NCBI GenBank assembly: GCA_016934135.1 | Contig: JAFGTK010000297.1 | Span: forward strand, 1 to 8,013 | From: Deltaproteobacteria bacterium | Lineage (GTDB): Bacteria > Desulfobacterota > Desulfomonilia > UBA1062 | Direction of reading: 5' to 3' | DNA: 8,013 bases | Part shown: positions 1 through 6,743 of the stretch, in pieces | How positions within the stretch are numbered: position 1 is the first letter of the stretch | Layout: each line of letters opens with the position of its first letter | Program-made: the position numbers and the translations under genes | Notes under the pieces: generated by a model | Told to the model about the DNA's origin: nothing | What the model saw: the letters and a program-made list of their open reading frames with translations, nothing else | Database searches by the model: none

Positions 1-1
1 C

Positions 2-271
2 GTCGACGAACTCAACAGGGCTGTCTCGCAGATAGACAATACAACCCAGCAGAATGCTTCCACAGTGGAAGAACTGGCCAGCACCTCTGATAATCTCAGC
101 AATGAGTCAAAGGAATTGGCAGAGACCGTGGAGAGGTTCAAGGTCTCTCAGGTAGACATCGGCACCGGCAGGCAGAAGCGGGCTGTACGTCCTGCCCCTT
201 CCTCTCCAAAGATATCTAAGGAATATACAGCACCCCCACCAGACATTGACGACGACTTCGAGGAATTCTAA
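2..271 (+). CDS. Methyl-accepting chemotaxis protein, C-terminal end (partial)
   Basis: This is the 3' end of a chemoreceptor gene. The reading frame is open from the window edge and stops with TAA at 269-271, giving 89 residues. The first ~45 residues are the end of the receptor's C-terminal helical hairpin arm: the stretch IDNTTQQNASTVEELAST is close to the conserved MCP pattern of that region, which normally carries methylation-site Glu/Gln residues. After the helix comes a flexible basic and Pro-rich linker of roughly 35-40 residues, then an acidic stretch and a terminal DFEEF. That end fits the x-aromatic-x-x-aromatic pattern of the receptor pentapeptides that tether CheR and CheB (NWETF in enteric receptors). 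Sensor, membrane and HAMP parts lie upstream and are not visible, so the ligand is unknown. cheW follows after 13 bases, so the gene is probably part of the same operon. Confidence 0.93.
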   Translation, partial: VDELNRAVSQIDNTTQQNASTVEELASTSDNLSNESKELAETVERFKVSQVDIGTGRQKRAVRPAPSSPKISKEYTAPPPDIDDDFEEF

Positions 272-272
272 G

Positions 273-280
273 AAAGGAGG
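273..280 (+). promoter_or_regulatory. Strong ribosome binding site that fixes the cheW start
   Basis: AAAGGAGG is a near-perfect Shine-Dalgarno sequence just after the receptor stop codon, four bases before the ATG at 285. An out-of-frame ATG at 281 directly abuts it and leads only to a short dead-end frame. An in-frame TTG at 246 lies upstream of the site, inside the receptor gene. Both are therefore rejected as the cheW start. Confidence 0.85.
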
Positions 281-284
281 ATGC

Positions 285-761
285 ATGGCTACCAGTGCAG
301 AGAGTGCAAAACTATTAACCTCGCAGTATGTGACTTTCTTACTGGGAGACGAGACATATGGCATATCCATATTGAAACTCAATGAGATCATAGCATATCA
401 GGACTGCACGACAATCCCGAATGTACCTAATTTCATCAAAGGGGTGCTTAATCTTCGGGGTATTGTTGTTCCTGTTATCGATTTAAGAGAACGGTTCTCC
501 ATGGAAACAAAAACCTATGATCAGTTTACGGTAATCATGATCCTGGATGTCTCGGGCAGGATCATGGGACTGATTGTCGATGCAGTAAGTGACGTAATTA
601 CACTGAATAAAGAAAATATCAAGCCAAGGCCGAGTTTTTCTGCCGGGATAAGCACGCATTTCATTCAAGGAATGGGGGTAAAGGACAACAAATTCATCAT
701 CTTGCTGGATGTAGATAGACTGTTATCCGACGAAGAGTTGAATCTGGTCGACGGAGTATAA
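285..761 (+). CDS. cheW: Chemotaxis coupling protein CheW
   Basis: CheW is a small cytoplasmic adaptor that links chemoreceptors to the histidine kinase CheA in the signalling array. The 158-residue product has the usual single-domain length. It shows the family landmarks in order: the first beta strand with YVTFLLGDETYGISI (about residues 15-29), the VPNFIKGVLNLRGIVVPVIDLRERF segment split as IPNVPNFIKGVLNLRG and VVPVIDLRERF (about 44-71), IMGLIVDAVSDVI (about 92-104), and the closing FIQGMGVKDNKFIILLDVDRLL (about 125-146). The start at 285 is chosen from the AAAGGAGG site just before it. The gene lies between a receptor gene and cheR, as expected for an adaptation and array operon. No receiver domain is attached, so this is CheW and not CheV. 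Confidence 0.96.
   Translation: MATSAESAKLLTSQYVTFLLGDETYGISILKLNEIIAYQDCTTIPNVPNFIKGVLNLRGIVVPVIDLRERFSMETKTYDQFTVIMILDVSGRIMGLIVDAVSDVITLNKENIKPRPSFSAGISTHFIQGMGVKDNKFIILLDVDRLLSDEELNLVDGV
753..756 (+). promoter_or_regulatory. Ribosome binding site supporting a TTG start for cheR
   Basis: GGAG inside the last codons of cheW stands seven bases before the TTG at 764. The next in-frame ATG is residue 28 of CheR, which would remove conserved N-terminal helix. The site therefore favours the rare TTG initiation codon. Confidence 0.6.
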
Positions 762-763
762 AC

Positions 764-1597
764 TTGATCGCTCAGTCCTTTGACCTTACAGATAAAGAGT
801 TCAAGCTCTTTCAGGAGTTGATCTATCGAGAAACAGGCATCAACATGTCCGACAAGAAGAAAAAACTTGTCGTTGCCCGTCTTTCAAAAAGACTCAGGGC
901 ACTCGATCTTGTCAATTTCACTCAATATTATGAATATCTCAATGACTCAGAGAATTCTGACAAGGAAATAGTCAATCTTATCAACAGAGTGACAACAAAC
1001 AAGACCAACTTCTTCAGGGAAAAACACCATTTTGATTTTCTCTCAAAGGAGTTGCTGCCCAGACTGATCATCCAGGGAGAAACATCCGGAGCGAGGCGTC
1101 TAAGGATATGGTCAGCAGGATGTTCCTCCGGCGAAGAACCATATACCCTGGCCATGGTTGTCAACGAAGCATTCAAGGCTCATCGGGGCTGGGACATCAA
1201 GATCCTTGCAACCGACCTTGATACCGAGATCCTGCAATCGGCTATACATGGTGTTTACCAGACCCAGCTCGTATCTCCCATACCAAAGGAATATCTTATC
1301 CGGTATTTCAGCAGGGACACCCAGGGATACAAAGTCAATCAAAATCTGCGTTCGATGATTGCATTTCGAAAACTGAACCTTATGAACCCTACGTTTCCAA
1401 TGAAACAGCCTTTTGATATCATATTCTGCAGAAATGTAATTATCTACTTCGATGCACCTACAAAAGAAGGACTTCTCGATAAATTTCACTATCATCTGAA
1501 GACAGGCGGGCATATATTCATCGGTCACTCTGAATCGCTTATGCACATGAAGACCAAATTCAAGTACCTCAAGCATACAATTTATCAGAAGGTATGA
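764..1597 (+). CDS. cheR: Chemoreceptor glutamate methyltransferase CheR
   Basis: CheR transfers methyl groups from S-adenosylmethionine to receptor glutamates during adaptation. The 277-residue product has the normal length. The N-terminal helical domain (about 1-85) ends in TTNKTNFFRE, which matches the family T-x-x-T-x-F-F-R signature. The Rossmann methyltransferase domain follows, with the SAM-binding segment IWSAGCSSGEEPYTLAM (about 115-131), ATDLDTEIL, FDIIFCRNVIIYFD, and the closing GGHIFIGHSESL. The start is a TTG two bases after the cheW stop, supported by GGAG seven bases upstream. The segment between RYF and LNL, which holds the receptor-tail-binding beta-subdomain loop, looks about four residues shorter than in the enteric enzyme as I remember it. 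That bears on whether this CheR uses a pentapeptide tether. cheD follows after one base. Confidence 0.96.
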   Translation: MIAQSFDLTDKEFKLFQELIYRETGINMSDKKKKLVVARLSKRLRALDLVNFTQYYEYLNDSENSDKEIVNLINRVTTNKTNFFREKHHFDFLSKELLPRLIIQGETSGARRLRIWSAGCSSGEEPYTLAMVVNEAFKAHRGWDIKILATDLDTEILQSAIHGVYQTQLVSPIPKEYLIRYFSRDTQGYKVNQNLRSMIAFRKLNLMNPTFPMKQPFDIIFCRNVIIYFDAPTKEGLLDKFHYHLKTGGHIFIGHSESLMHMKTKFKYLKHTIYQKV

Positions 1598-1598
1598 T

Positions 1599-2192
1599 AT
1601 GTACAAACGGTATAGTGAAAAATTCAAACGTGAGATGATCATCATATACCCGGGAGAATTTTATGTAAGTTCTCACGATATCATAGCCACGGTTCTTGGA
1701 TCATGTATCTCCGTATGCATAAAAGACAAGAAAACAGGCATCGCAGGGATGAACCATTTCATGCTGCCGGGTGATGTGCGTTCAGAAGAGATGTTTCTGT
1801 CTTCATCTGCAAAATACGGCATGTTTGCCATGGAGCAGCTTATAAACGAGATGATCAAGAAAAAAGGTTCCAAACGTGATTTTGAGGCAAAGGTGTTCGG
1901 CGGAGGACATGTGCTCAATTTCAGAAAGACAGACGGCAATGTTCCAGAGGCAAATATTGAATTTGTCAAGGCCTTCCTGAATATGGAGCAGATCTCCATA
2001 GTCAAACAGGATGTGGGGGGATATGCCGGAAGAAAGATCCTGTTCTTTCCCGACACTTCAAAAGTTCTTCTCAAAAGACTTGCTTCAAGTGTTGATTCCA
2101 GGCTCATTAAAGCCGAAGAGTCATATAAGACAAAGCTGTTCAGGGAGAAGGAAAAATTGCAGGATGCCGGCGGAGATTTAACACTATTCTAG
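1599..2192 (+). CDS. cheD: Chemoreceptor glutamine deamidase CheD
   Basis: CheD deamidates specific receptor glutamines to glutamates, and in some bacteria it is also controlled by the phosphatase CheC. The 197-residue product carries the conserved catalytic set: TVLGSCISVCI with Thr31 and the nucleophile Cys36, then GMNHFMLP with His53. The Cys-to-His spacing of 17 equals that of the Thermotoga maritima enzyme (Cys27/His44). KVFGGGHVL and GGYAGRKILFF match later conserved strands. The chosen ATG lies one base after the cheR stop and has AGAAGG six bases upstream. Met13 is a possible alternative but has a weaker site. The C-terminal ~40 residues are a charged helical extension, longer than the minimal family, ending in DLTLF. 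No CheC is visible in the window. Confidence 0.95.
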   Translation: MYKRYSEKFKREMIIIYPGEFYVSSHDIIATVLGSCISVCIKDKKTGIAGMNHFMLPGDVRSEEMFLSSSAKYGMFAMEQLINEMIKKKGSKRDFEAKVFGGGHVLNFRKTDGNVPEANIEFVKAFLNMEQISIVKQDVGGYAGRKILFFPDTSKVLLKRLASSVDSRLIKAEESYKTKLFREKEKLQDAGGDLTLF

Positions 2193-2202
2193 GTGAGACG
2201 AC

Positions 2203-3270
2203 ATGAATAAGATAAAAGTCCTTATCATCGACGATTCAGCACTGGTCAGAAAACTCCTCACAGAGATACTCAAGAGCGACCCGCAGATCGAGGTTGTGGG
2301 AACAGCCCCGGATCCCATTATTGCGATACGAAAGATCAAGACCCTTCATCCTGATGTGATAACCCTTGATATTGAGATGCCGAAAATGGATGGTTTGACC
2401 TTCCTGGCAAAGCTTATGAAATCTTATCCCATGCCTGTGCTGATGTTCTCCTCTCTTACCCAGAAGGGGGCAGAGGCGACAATGAAGGCACTGTCTCTGG
2501 GCGCTATAGATTTTATTGCAAAACCCACAGTCAAATTGTCTGAGGGAATCGAGGACTTGCGATCCGATTTAGTAACCAAGGTCAAAGGGGCATCCTCGGC
2601 AAAACTAAAGAAGGCGATAGCCCCGATCCTGGAGGTTCCCCCGAAGCACGGCATGGATGCTATCATCAAGGCGCAAAAGGTTCTTCCTGCCGGTGAAGGA
2701 GAAAAGGTTCTTGTTATCGGTGCATCCACAGGAGGCACTGTGGCGATCGAACAGATTCTGAACAGACTCCCTGAAGATGCTCCTCCCACCTTGATAGTGC
2801 AGCATATGCCCCCTCTGTTCACTAATTCTTTTGCCAAACGGGTGGACGGCCTGACCCGTATGACCATCGTTGAGGCGAAAAACAATGACCAACTACAGAA
2901 GGGGGTTGCGCTGATCGCACCCGGGGGCAAGCATATGATACTGAATAAAGGTCCCAGGGGATATTATGTTCTTGTCAAGGACGGTCCTCCGGTGAACAGG
3001 CATATACCCTCGGTTGACGTCCTGTTCAGATCTGCCGCGAATACCCTTGGGGCAAATGCTGTTGGGATAATCCTTACCGGCATGGGAGATGACGGCGCAC
3101 GAGGATTAAAAGAGATGAAGGATGCAGGGGCATTCACCATTGCACAGGATGAAGACACATGTGTTGTATTCGGCATGCCCAAGGTAGCGATAGATATGGG
3201 AGCAGTAAACAAGGTTCTGCCGTTAGGATCGATTGCACAGTTTGTCATGAACATGATTAAAGGAGACTGA
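2203..3270 (+). CDS. cheB: Chemotaxis response regulator methylesterase/deamidase CheB
   Basis: CheB removes receptor methyl esters once its receiver is phosphorylated by CheA. The 355-residue protein has the full two-domain layout. The N-terminal receiver (about 1-125) has the acidic pair Asp10/Asp11, phosphoacceptor Asp56 in VITLDIEMPKMDG, Ser83/Ser84 and Lys107, so it looks competent. After a linker comes the methylesterase domain (about 165-355), with the catalytic triad visible as Ser175 in VIGASTGGT, His201 in QHMP and Asp297 in GMGDDGARG. The ATG has AGGTGA six bases upstream, overlapping the cheD stop. Placed after cheR and cheD, it completes the covalent adaptation set. Confidence 0.97.
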   Translation: MNKIKVLIIDDSALVRKLLTEILKSDPQIEVVGTAPDPIIAIRKIKTLHPDVITLDIEMPKMDGLTFLAKLMKSYPMPVLMFSSLTQKGAEATMKALSLGAIDFIAKPTVKLSEGIEDLRSDLVTKVKGASSAKLKKAIAPILEVPPKHGMDAIIKAQKVLPAGEGEKVLVIGASTGGTVAIEQILNRLPEDAPPTLIVQHMPPLFTNSFAKRVDGLTRMTIVEAKNNDQLQKGVALIAPGGKHMILNKGPRGYYVLVKDGPPVNRHIPSVDVLFRSAANTLGANAVGIILTGMGDDGARGLKEMKDAGAFTIAQDEDTCVVFGMPKVAIDMGAVNKVLPLGSIAQFVMNMIKGD

Positions 3271-3292
3271 TAGATCCTGAAGAGATCATTTT

Positions 3293-4192
3293 ATGAGAAA
3301 CGTTATTGGTTCCATGCAATCCATTCTAGCCATTGACAGGGATGACCATACCACCGATGTCATCTGTTCCGGCCTTGTTCCCGAAGGATTCAACGTATAC
3401 ATTGCCAGAGGTCCGAGTGACGGCCTGAGTAAATTTATCCAGTTCAAACCCGATCTGGTCATATTGAATATTGATACCTTCTCAAATATGGGATTCATGA
3501 CCCTGAGAGATATCTGCGAAGCAGACCCGCATGCACAGGTTATCAGTATGGGCACGAGTTCCGACGACACCCTTGCAATGGAGTGCATACGCCAGGGAGC
3601 AAAGGACTATCTGAAGAAACCTCTTGAAATTAAGGAGCTTCTCCGTTCCATTGTGAGGATTGAAAACCGCAGACGACTTCTAAGCATTACTTCAGAGCCG
3701 GATATCAGCTGTGTTCGTTCAGAAGAAAAAAGGCTTGTATTCGGGAACGATACAGAAAATCTTCCATATATCATCAACCAGGCAGTTTATAATTCCCGGG
3801 CCGTATGCCCGGATAAAGACACGCTCAAGATGGCTCTCGGCGAAATAGTGCTCAATGCCATAGAACACGGCAATCTCAATATTACGATGAAGGAAAAACA
3901 GACAGCAACGGAAAAAGGTGAGTACAACGATCTGCTCTGGAAAAGGAAAAATGATCCTGCCTATGCAGACAAGTTAGTAACCATGGATATTTACATGGAT
4001 TCGGAAAAACTCGTATTTACCATTACCGACCAGGGCAATGGTTTCGACTACAAAACCATCTTCGACACCGACCCTCACGCGCATATAGGCTGCGGACTGG
4101 GCATGTTCATAGCGAGAAGCTTTTTCTCTGAAGTGGCATATGATGGTTGCGGAAACAGGGTCAGGCTTACTTATCTCAAGCCCGGACAATAA
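3293..4192 (+). CDS. Degenerate receiver fused to an RsbW-like HATPase (anti-sigma kinase type)
   Basis: This 299-residue protein has two domains. Residues ~10-125 have the receiver fold pattern: ILAIDRDDH, PDLVILNID, VISMGTSSDD and GAKDYLKKPLEIKELL. The phosphoacceptor position is Asn59 and the Thr/Ser switch position aligns with Gly87, while Lys109 and the N-terminal acidic residues remain. It is probably not a normal phosphorylated receiver. Residues ~150-297 are a GHKL ATPase of the RsbW/SpoIIAB type, with the N-box LGEIVLNAIEHGN, the G1 box DQGNGFD and the G2 box IGCGLGMFIARSF. No histidine-phosphorylation (HisKA) domain is present. Proteins of this type phosphorylate STAS-domain antagonists or bind sigma factors; that is inference here. 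The gene starts 22 bases after cheB with a modest GAAGAG site, and the phosphatase gene follows after 7 bases. Met8 is a less likely alternative start. Confidence 0.88.
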   Translation: MRNVIGSMQSILAIDRDDHTTDVICSGLVPEGFNVYIARGPSDGLSKFIQFKPDLVILNIDTFSNMGFMTLRDICEADPHAQVISMGTSSDDTLAMECIRQGAKDYLKKPLEIKELLRSIVRIENRRRLLSITSEPDISCVRSEEKRLVFGNDTENLPYIINQAVYNSRAVCPDKDTLKMALGEIVLNAIEHGNLNITMKEKQTATEKGEYNDLLWKRKNDPAYADKLVTMDIYMDSEKLVFTITDQGNGFDYKTIFDTDPHAHIGCGLGMFIARSFFSEVAYDGCGNRVRLTYLKPGQ

Positions 4193-4199
4193 AAGGGAT

Positions 4200-5468
4200 A
4201 TGCACCATATGGATTATACAGATCTGCTCCACAAACTGACCAATGCTCTGCCTTCGGGCCTCCTGGTTCTGTCGGAACATGATCGAATACTCATATGGAA
4301 TGATCTGGCTGAGCAGATAACCTCCATAGCCAGAGCCGATATCATTGATGTCAACAGGGAAGATCTGCCGCCCGATATCACCGAACTGCTCAATCCCGAG
4401 AAAGATGAACTCATGCTGACAATACATGATGATGCCCGGTTCATCAAAAAAAGTATTCATGAGATCGAACTCAACGGAGGGGACAAAAATACGGTTGTGA
4501 TATTTACCGACATCACTGACATGCTTAACCAGAAACAGGATATGGAAGTTCTTCTCATGGAGACCGCAGACACAAAGGATCTCATGGAGGAACAGGCTGC
4601 CGACCTCGCCATTGCTCTTGCCGAGGTCGATGAAAAGAACGAGATCATTCAGGGTCAGAACAAAAAGATGGTAGATGAGCTCAAAATGGCAGGACGGCTT
4701 CAGAAAAGCCTTCTGCCGAATATATATGAGAACTTCAACGGGGTAAGCGTATCATCCAAATATATCCCATCCATTCATATTGGCGGCGATCTGTATGATG
4801 TGGTTGATGTGGGACAGGGTATGACAGGATTTATAATCGCAGATGTATCCGGTCACGGTGTGGCAGCTGCACTGGTCTCTTCCATGTTCAAGATGAGTTT
4901 CCATGCCCTGGCTGCAAATGTCGCGAGTCCGAAGATCCTCTTCCATATGCTCAATCAGGAATTCAACCCGATTCTTGCAGAAGATTACATCACCTCGTTC
5001 TATCTTCTGACTGACAGGGTTTCAAGCTCCATAATCTTTTCAAACGCAGGCCACCCGACCCCTCTGTTATATAAAAAAAGGTCATCTGAGATAATTGAAC
5101 TGGATACGGATGGTTTCTTCCTCGGCATGTTCGATGACGGGGTATATGAAGAAAAGACCATTACCGACATTGAAAACGGCGATGCCCTTCTTCTCTATAC
5201 CGACTGCATCCTCGAGACCGAGAACAAAAAAGGAGACCCGTACGGCAAGACCCGCCTGAAAAATCTTTTTGCCAGGACGATTGAGAAATCCCACGGGCAG
5301 GAGGTTATTGACAGGATAGAGGCTGAAGTAAGGGTCTTCAATGCAAAAGAGAACTTTGATGACGACTTCACAGTCTTGCTCCTGGAGTTCTGGGAGCAGG
5401 CCTCAGATGCCGATCCGAATGCCGATCATTCTGATACCGCTGATACCGACGGATTTATCGAGTTTTAA
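4200..5468 (+). CDS. PAS-like / coiled-coil / SpoIIE-type PP2C serine phosphatase
   Basis: The 422-residue cytoplasmic protein has three parts. Residues ~9-107 look like a PAS domain (SGLLVLSEHDRILIWND near the start, VVIFTDITDM at the end). Residues ~108-168 are a charged helix, probably a coiled coil. Residues ~160-397 are a SpoIIE/RsbU PP2C phosphatase with LQKSLLP, IGGDLYDVV (Asp197), ADVSGHGVAAALVSSM (Asp215), SNAGHPTPLL, GDALLLYTDC and FDDDFTVLLLEF. The usual YTDG is YTDC here. Such enzymes dephosphorylate phospho-STAS proteins and so oppose RsbW-type kinases, which fits the gene just upstream. After the domain comes a ~20-residue acidic tail ending in GFIEF, resembling a chemoreceptor tether. 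A start at 4209 (Met4) is equally possible: GGGA at 4195-4198 is only one base from the 4200 ATG but ten from 4209. An upstream in-frame ATG at 4140 lies deep in the previous gene and is unlikely. Confidence 0.92.
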   Translation: MHHMDYTDLLHKLTNALPSGLLVLSEHDRILIWNDLAEQITSIARADIIDVNREDLPPDITELLNPEKDELMLTIHDDARFIKKSIHEIELNGGDKNTVVIFTDITDMLNQKQDMEVLLMETADTKDLMEEQAADLAIALAEVDEKNEIIQGQNKKMVDELKMAGRLQKSLLPNIYENFNGVSVSSKYIPSIHIGGDLYDVVDVGQGMTGFIIADVSGHGVAAALVSSMFKMSFHALAANVASPKILFHMLNQEFNPILAEDYITSFYLLTDRVSSSIIFSNAGHPTPLLYKKRSSEIIELDTDGFFLGMFDDGVYEEKTITDIENGDALLLYTDCILETENKKGDPYGKTRLKNLFARTIEKSHGQEVIDRIEAEVRVFNAKENFDDDFTVLLLEFWEQASDADPNADHSDTADTDGFIEF

Positions 5469-6717
5469 TATACGGGTTGAAATACCCTCTCCTTACAGGT
5501 ATTTCTTCAATCAGCCTGGCTATCCCCATACCTGACGGTATCTTCTGGCCGAGCATCTCAAGATAAAAATCAGGATCAATATTGAGGTTCCGCCACTGCA
5601 CCATATCGATACCGGAGCTGTCTATGAAATCCTTTAATGCTGCAGCCTCCTTGGGTGCATCGGTAACCCCCGGGAATACAAACAGATTGATCGATACGAA
5701 CTTTCCCAGTTTCTTCATCTCATATGCACTTTCTGTGAGTGCATTGAATTCATATTGGGGTCTGAAATAAGCATTGTAAGTCTCCTTCCTGGCAGAATTC
5801 ATGCTTATCCTCATGCTGTCCAGCCCGGCCCGGGCAAGCTCGGCTACCTTCAGGGGAAGGCTGGCATTCGTATTGAGGTTGATGGTGCCTTTATCTGTCT
5901 TGGAGCGAATCAGTTCTATTGCCTCCCTGATAACATCGGCCACCATGAGAGGTTCACCTTCGCAGCCCTGGCCGAAACTTACTACTGCTTCGTCGACGGA
6001 CATGATGTGCCTAAGGGCAATCTCAGCAATCTCTCTTGGTTCCGGAATAAAGGTGATGCGCTGCTGAGGGGAGGGAAACGAACATGAGGTCTGAAGAGAG
6101 ATACATCCCACGCAGCGCGCATTACAGGAAGGTGATGTGGGAAGGGGACCCTCTTCCCTTCCCTGAAAAAGATTGAGGGCGGCAGGGCACCCATATCCCT
6201 GGGCACAGTGGGCAAGATGGGTCACAAGCCTGTTATCCGGCAAGTCATGCTTCCAGATCCTTATCCCCTCTTCCACCTTACCCATATCAAAGGTATCAGG
6301 ATCCTGGCGCATGGATTCATCTGTCCTGACAGCAGTGGTAACAAAACCATCCCCCCACCAGCCGAGCGCGGTATATGCGTACAAAGGAAGCGTACAGGCA
6401 TTTTCATCTCTTTCCCATGCAGCTACATATGTATTTGTATGGGCGGCGCAAAGGAACGAGGCAACAGCGTATACCGGCCCTTTTCCGTCATACGGGTTTT
6501 CTTTCAGGATAACGATCTCGCCGGTTTCCCTGTCAAGGCCAATGGGATACCGATCGGGCAGCACATATAGTTGAGAACCCCTGGGCAGGCTTATAGTCTC
6601 CTCTACCCCTATGGGATGGAGATAATCCCCGCTTCTGGCAACCATGGCAAGGCCTTCGAAGTCCATAATATTTCCGCTGCTGTCTGCAAAAACCATGTTT
6701 GGCACGTGCTCTGTCAT
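5455..6717 (-). CDS. Radical SAM protein of unknown substrate
   Basis: The 420-residue product has a radical SAM core in its C-terminal half. The 4Fe-4S cluster motif is C-x3-C-x2-C (Cys198, Cys202, Cys205 in SPSCNARCVGC). It is followed by SFGQGCEGEPL (about 247-257), which replaces the usual GGEP SAM-binding strand, then TINLNTNASLPL, SMRISMNSA, and a late WRNLNIDPDFYLE segment. The N-terminal ~190 residues are unlike the common peptide-maturase or activase types and contain Cys90, Cys108, Cys171 and Cys177, which could bind a second metal or lie near the active site. I recognise it as an uncharacterised family seen in anaerobes, but cannot name a reaction. The gene converges on the phosphatase gene with a 14-base overlap and diverges from the formate dehydrogenase genes. 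Its start is uncertain: the ATG at 6717 has no spaced ribosome site, and the frame stays open 41 more codons upstream without a standard start. Confidence 0.85.
   Translation of the reverse strand: MTEHVPNMVFADSSGNIMDFEGLAMVARSGDYLHPIGVEETISLPRGSQLYVLPDRYPIGLDRETGEIVILKENPYDGKGPVYAVASFLCAAHTNTYVAAWERDENACTLPLYAYTALGWWGDGFVTTAVRTDESMRQDPDTFDMGKVEEGIRIWKHDLPDNRLVTHLAHCAQGYGCPAALNLFQGREEGPLPTSPSCNARCVGCISLQTSCSFPSPQQRITFIPEPREIAEIALRHIMSVDEAVVSFGQGCEGEPLMVADVIREAIELIRSKTDKGTINLNTNASLPLKVAELARAGLDSMRISMNSARKETYNAYFRPQYEFNALTESAYEMKKLGKFVSINLFVFPGVTDAPKEAAALKDFIDSSGIDMVQWRNLNIDPDFYLEMLGQKIPSGMGIARLIEEIPVRRGYFNPYIKTR
5479..5505 (+). terminator. Possible 3'-end hairpin after the chemotaxis-phosphatase operon
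   Basis: A perfect 8-bp inverted repeat, GAAATACC (5479-5486) and GGTATTTC (5498-5505), has an 11-base loop and begins ten bases after the phosphatase stop. It is AT-rich and no clear T-run follows on the plus strand, so it is at best a weak terminator or an mRNA 3'-end stabiliser. It lies inside the end of the convergent radical SAM gene, where it may simply be coding sequence. Confidence 0.3.
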
Positions 6718-6743
6718 ACCTGGTGGACATAGTCCATCCTTGA

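Noticed and set aside
246..284. TTG start 39 bases upstream for CheW
   Set aside because: It would overlap the receptor gene, and AAAGGAGG lies downstream of it, four bases before the ATG at 285.
1112..1645. Long open frame antisense to cheR (177 codons)
   Set aside because: It lies almost wholly opposite a confident cheR gene, has no recognisable domain, and ends up spanning the cheR-cheD junction. It is best explained as a shadow of codon bias.
2175..2189. CheD end DLTLF as a third tether-like tail
   Set aside because: The second residue is Leu, not aromatic, so the pattern used for the receptor and phosphatase tails is not met.
2424..2930. Open frame antisense to cheB (168 codons)
   Set aside because: The opposite strand encodes a full CheB with all catalytic residues. 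The antisense product is Ser/Pro-rich and shows no domain.
4140..4199. Upstream ATG for the phosphatase
   Set aside because: It overlaps the HATPase gene by 53 bases, the added residues have no domain character, and a start just after that gene's stop is more natural.
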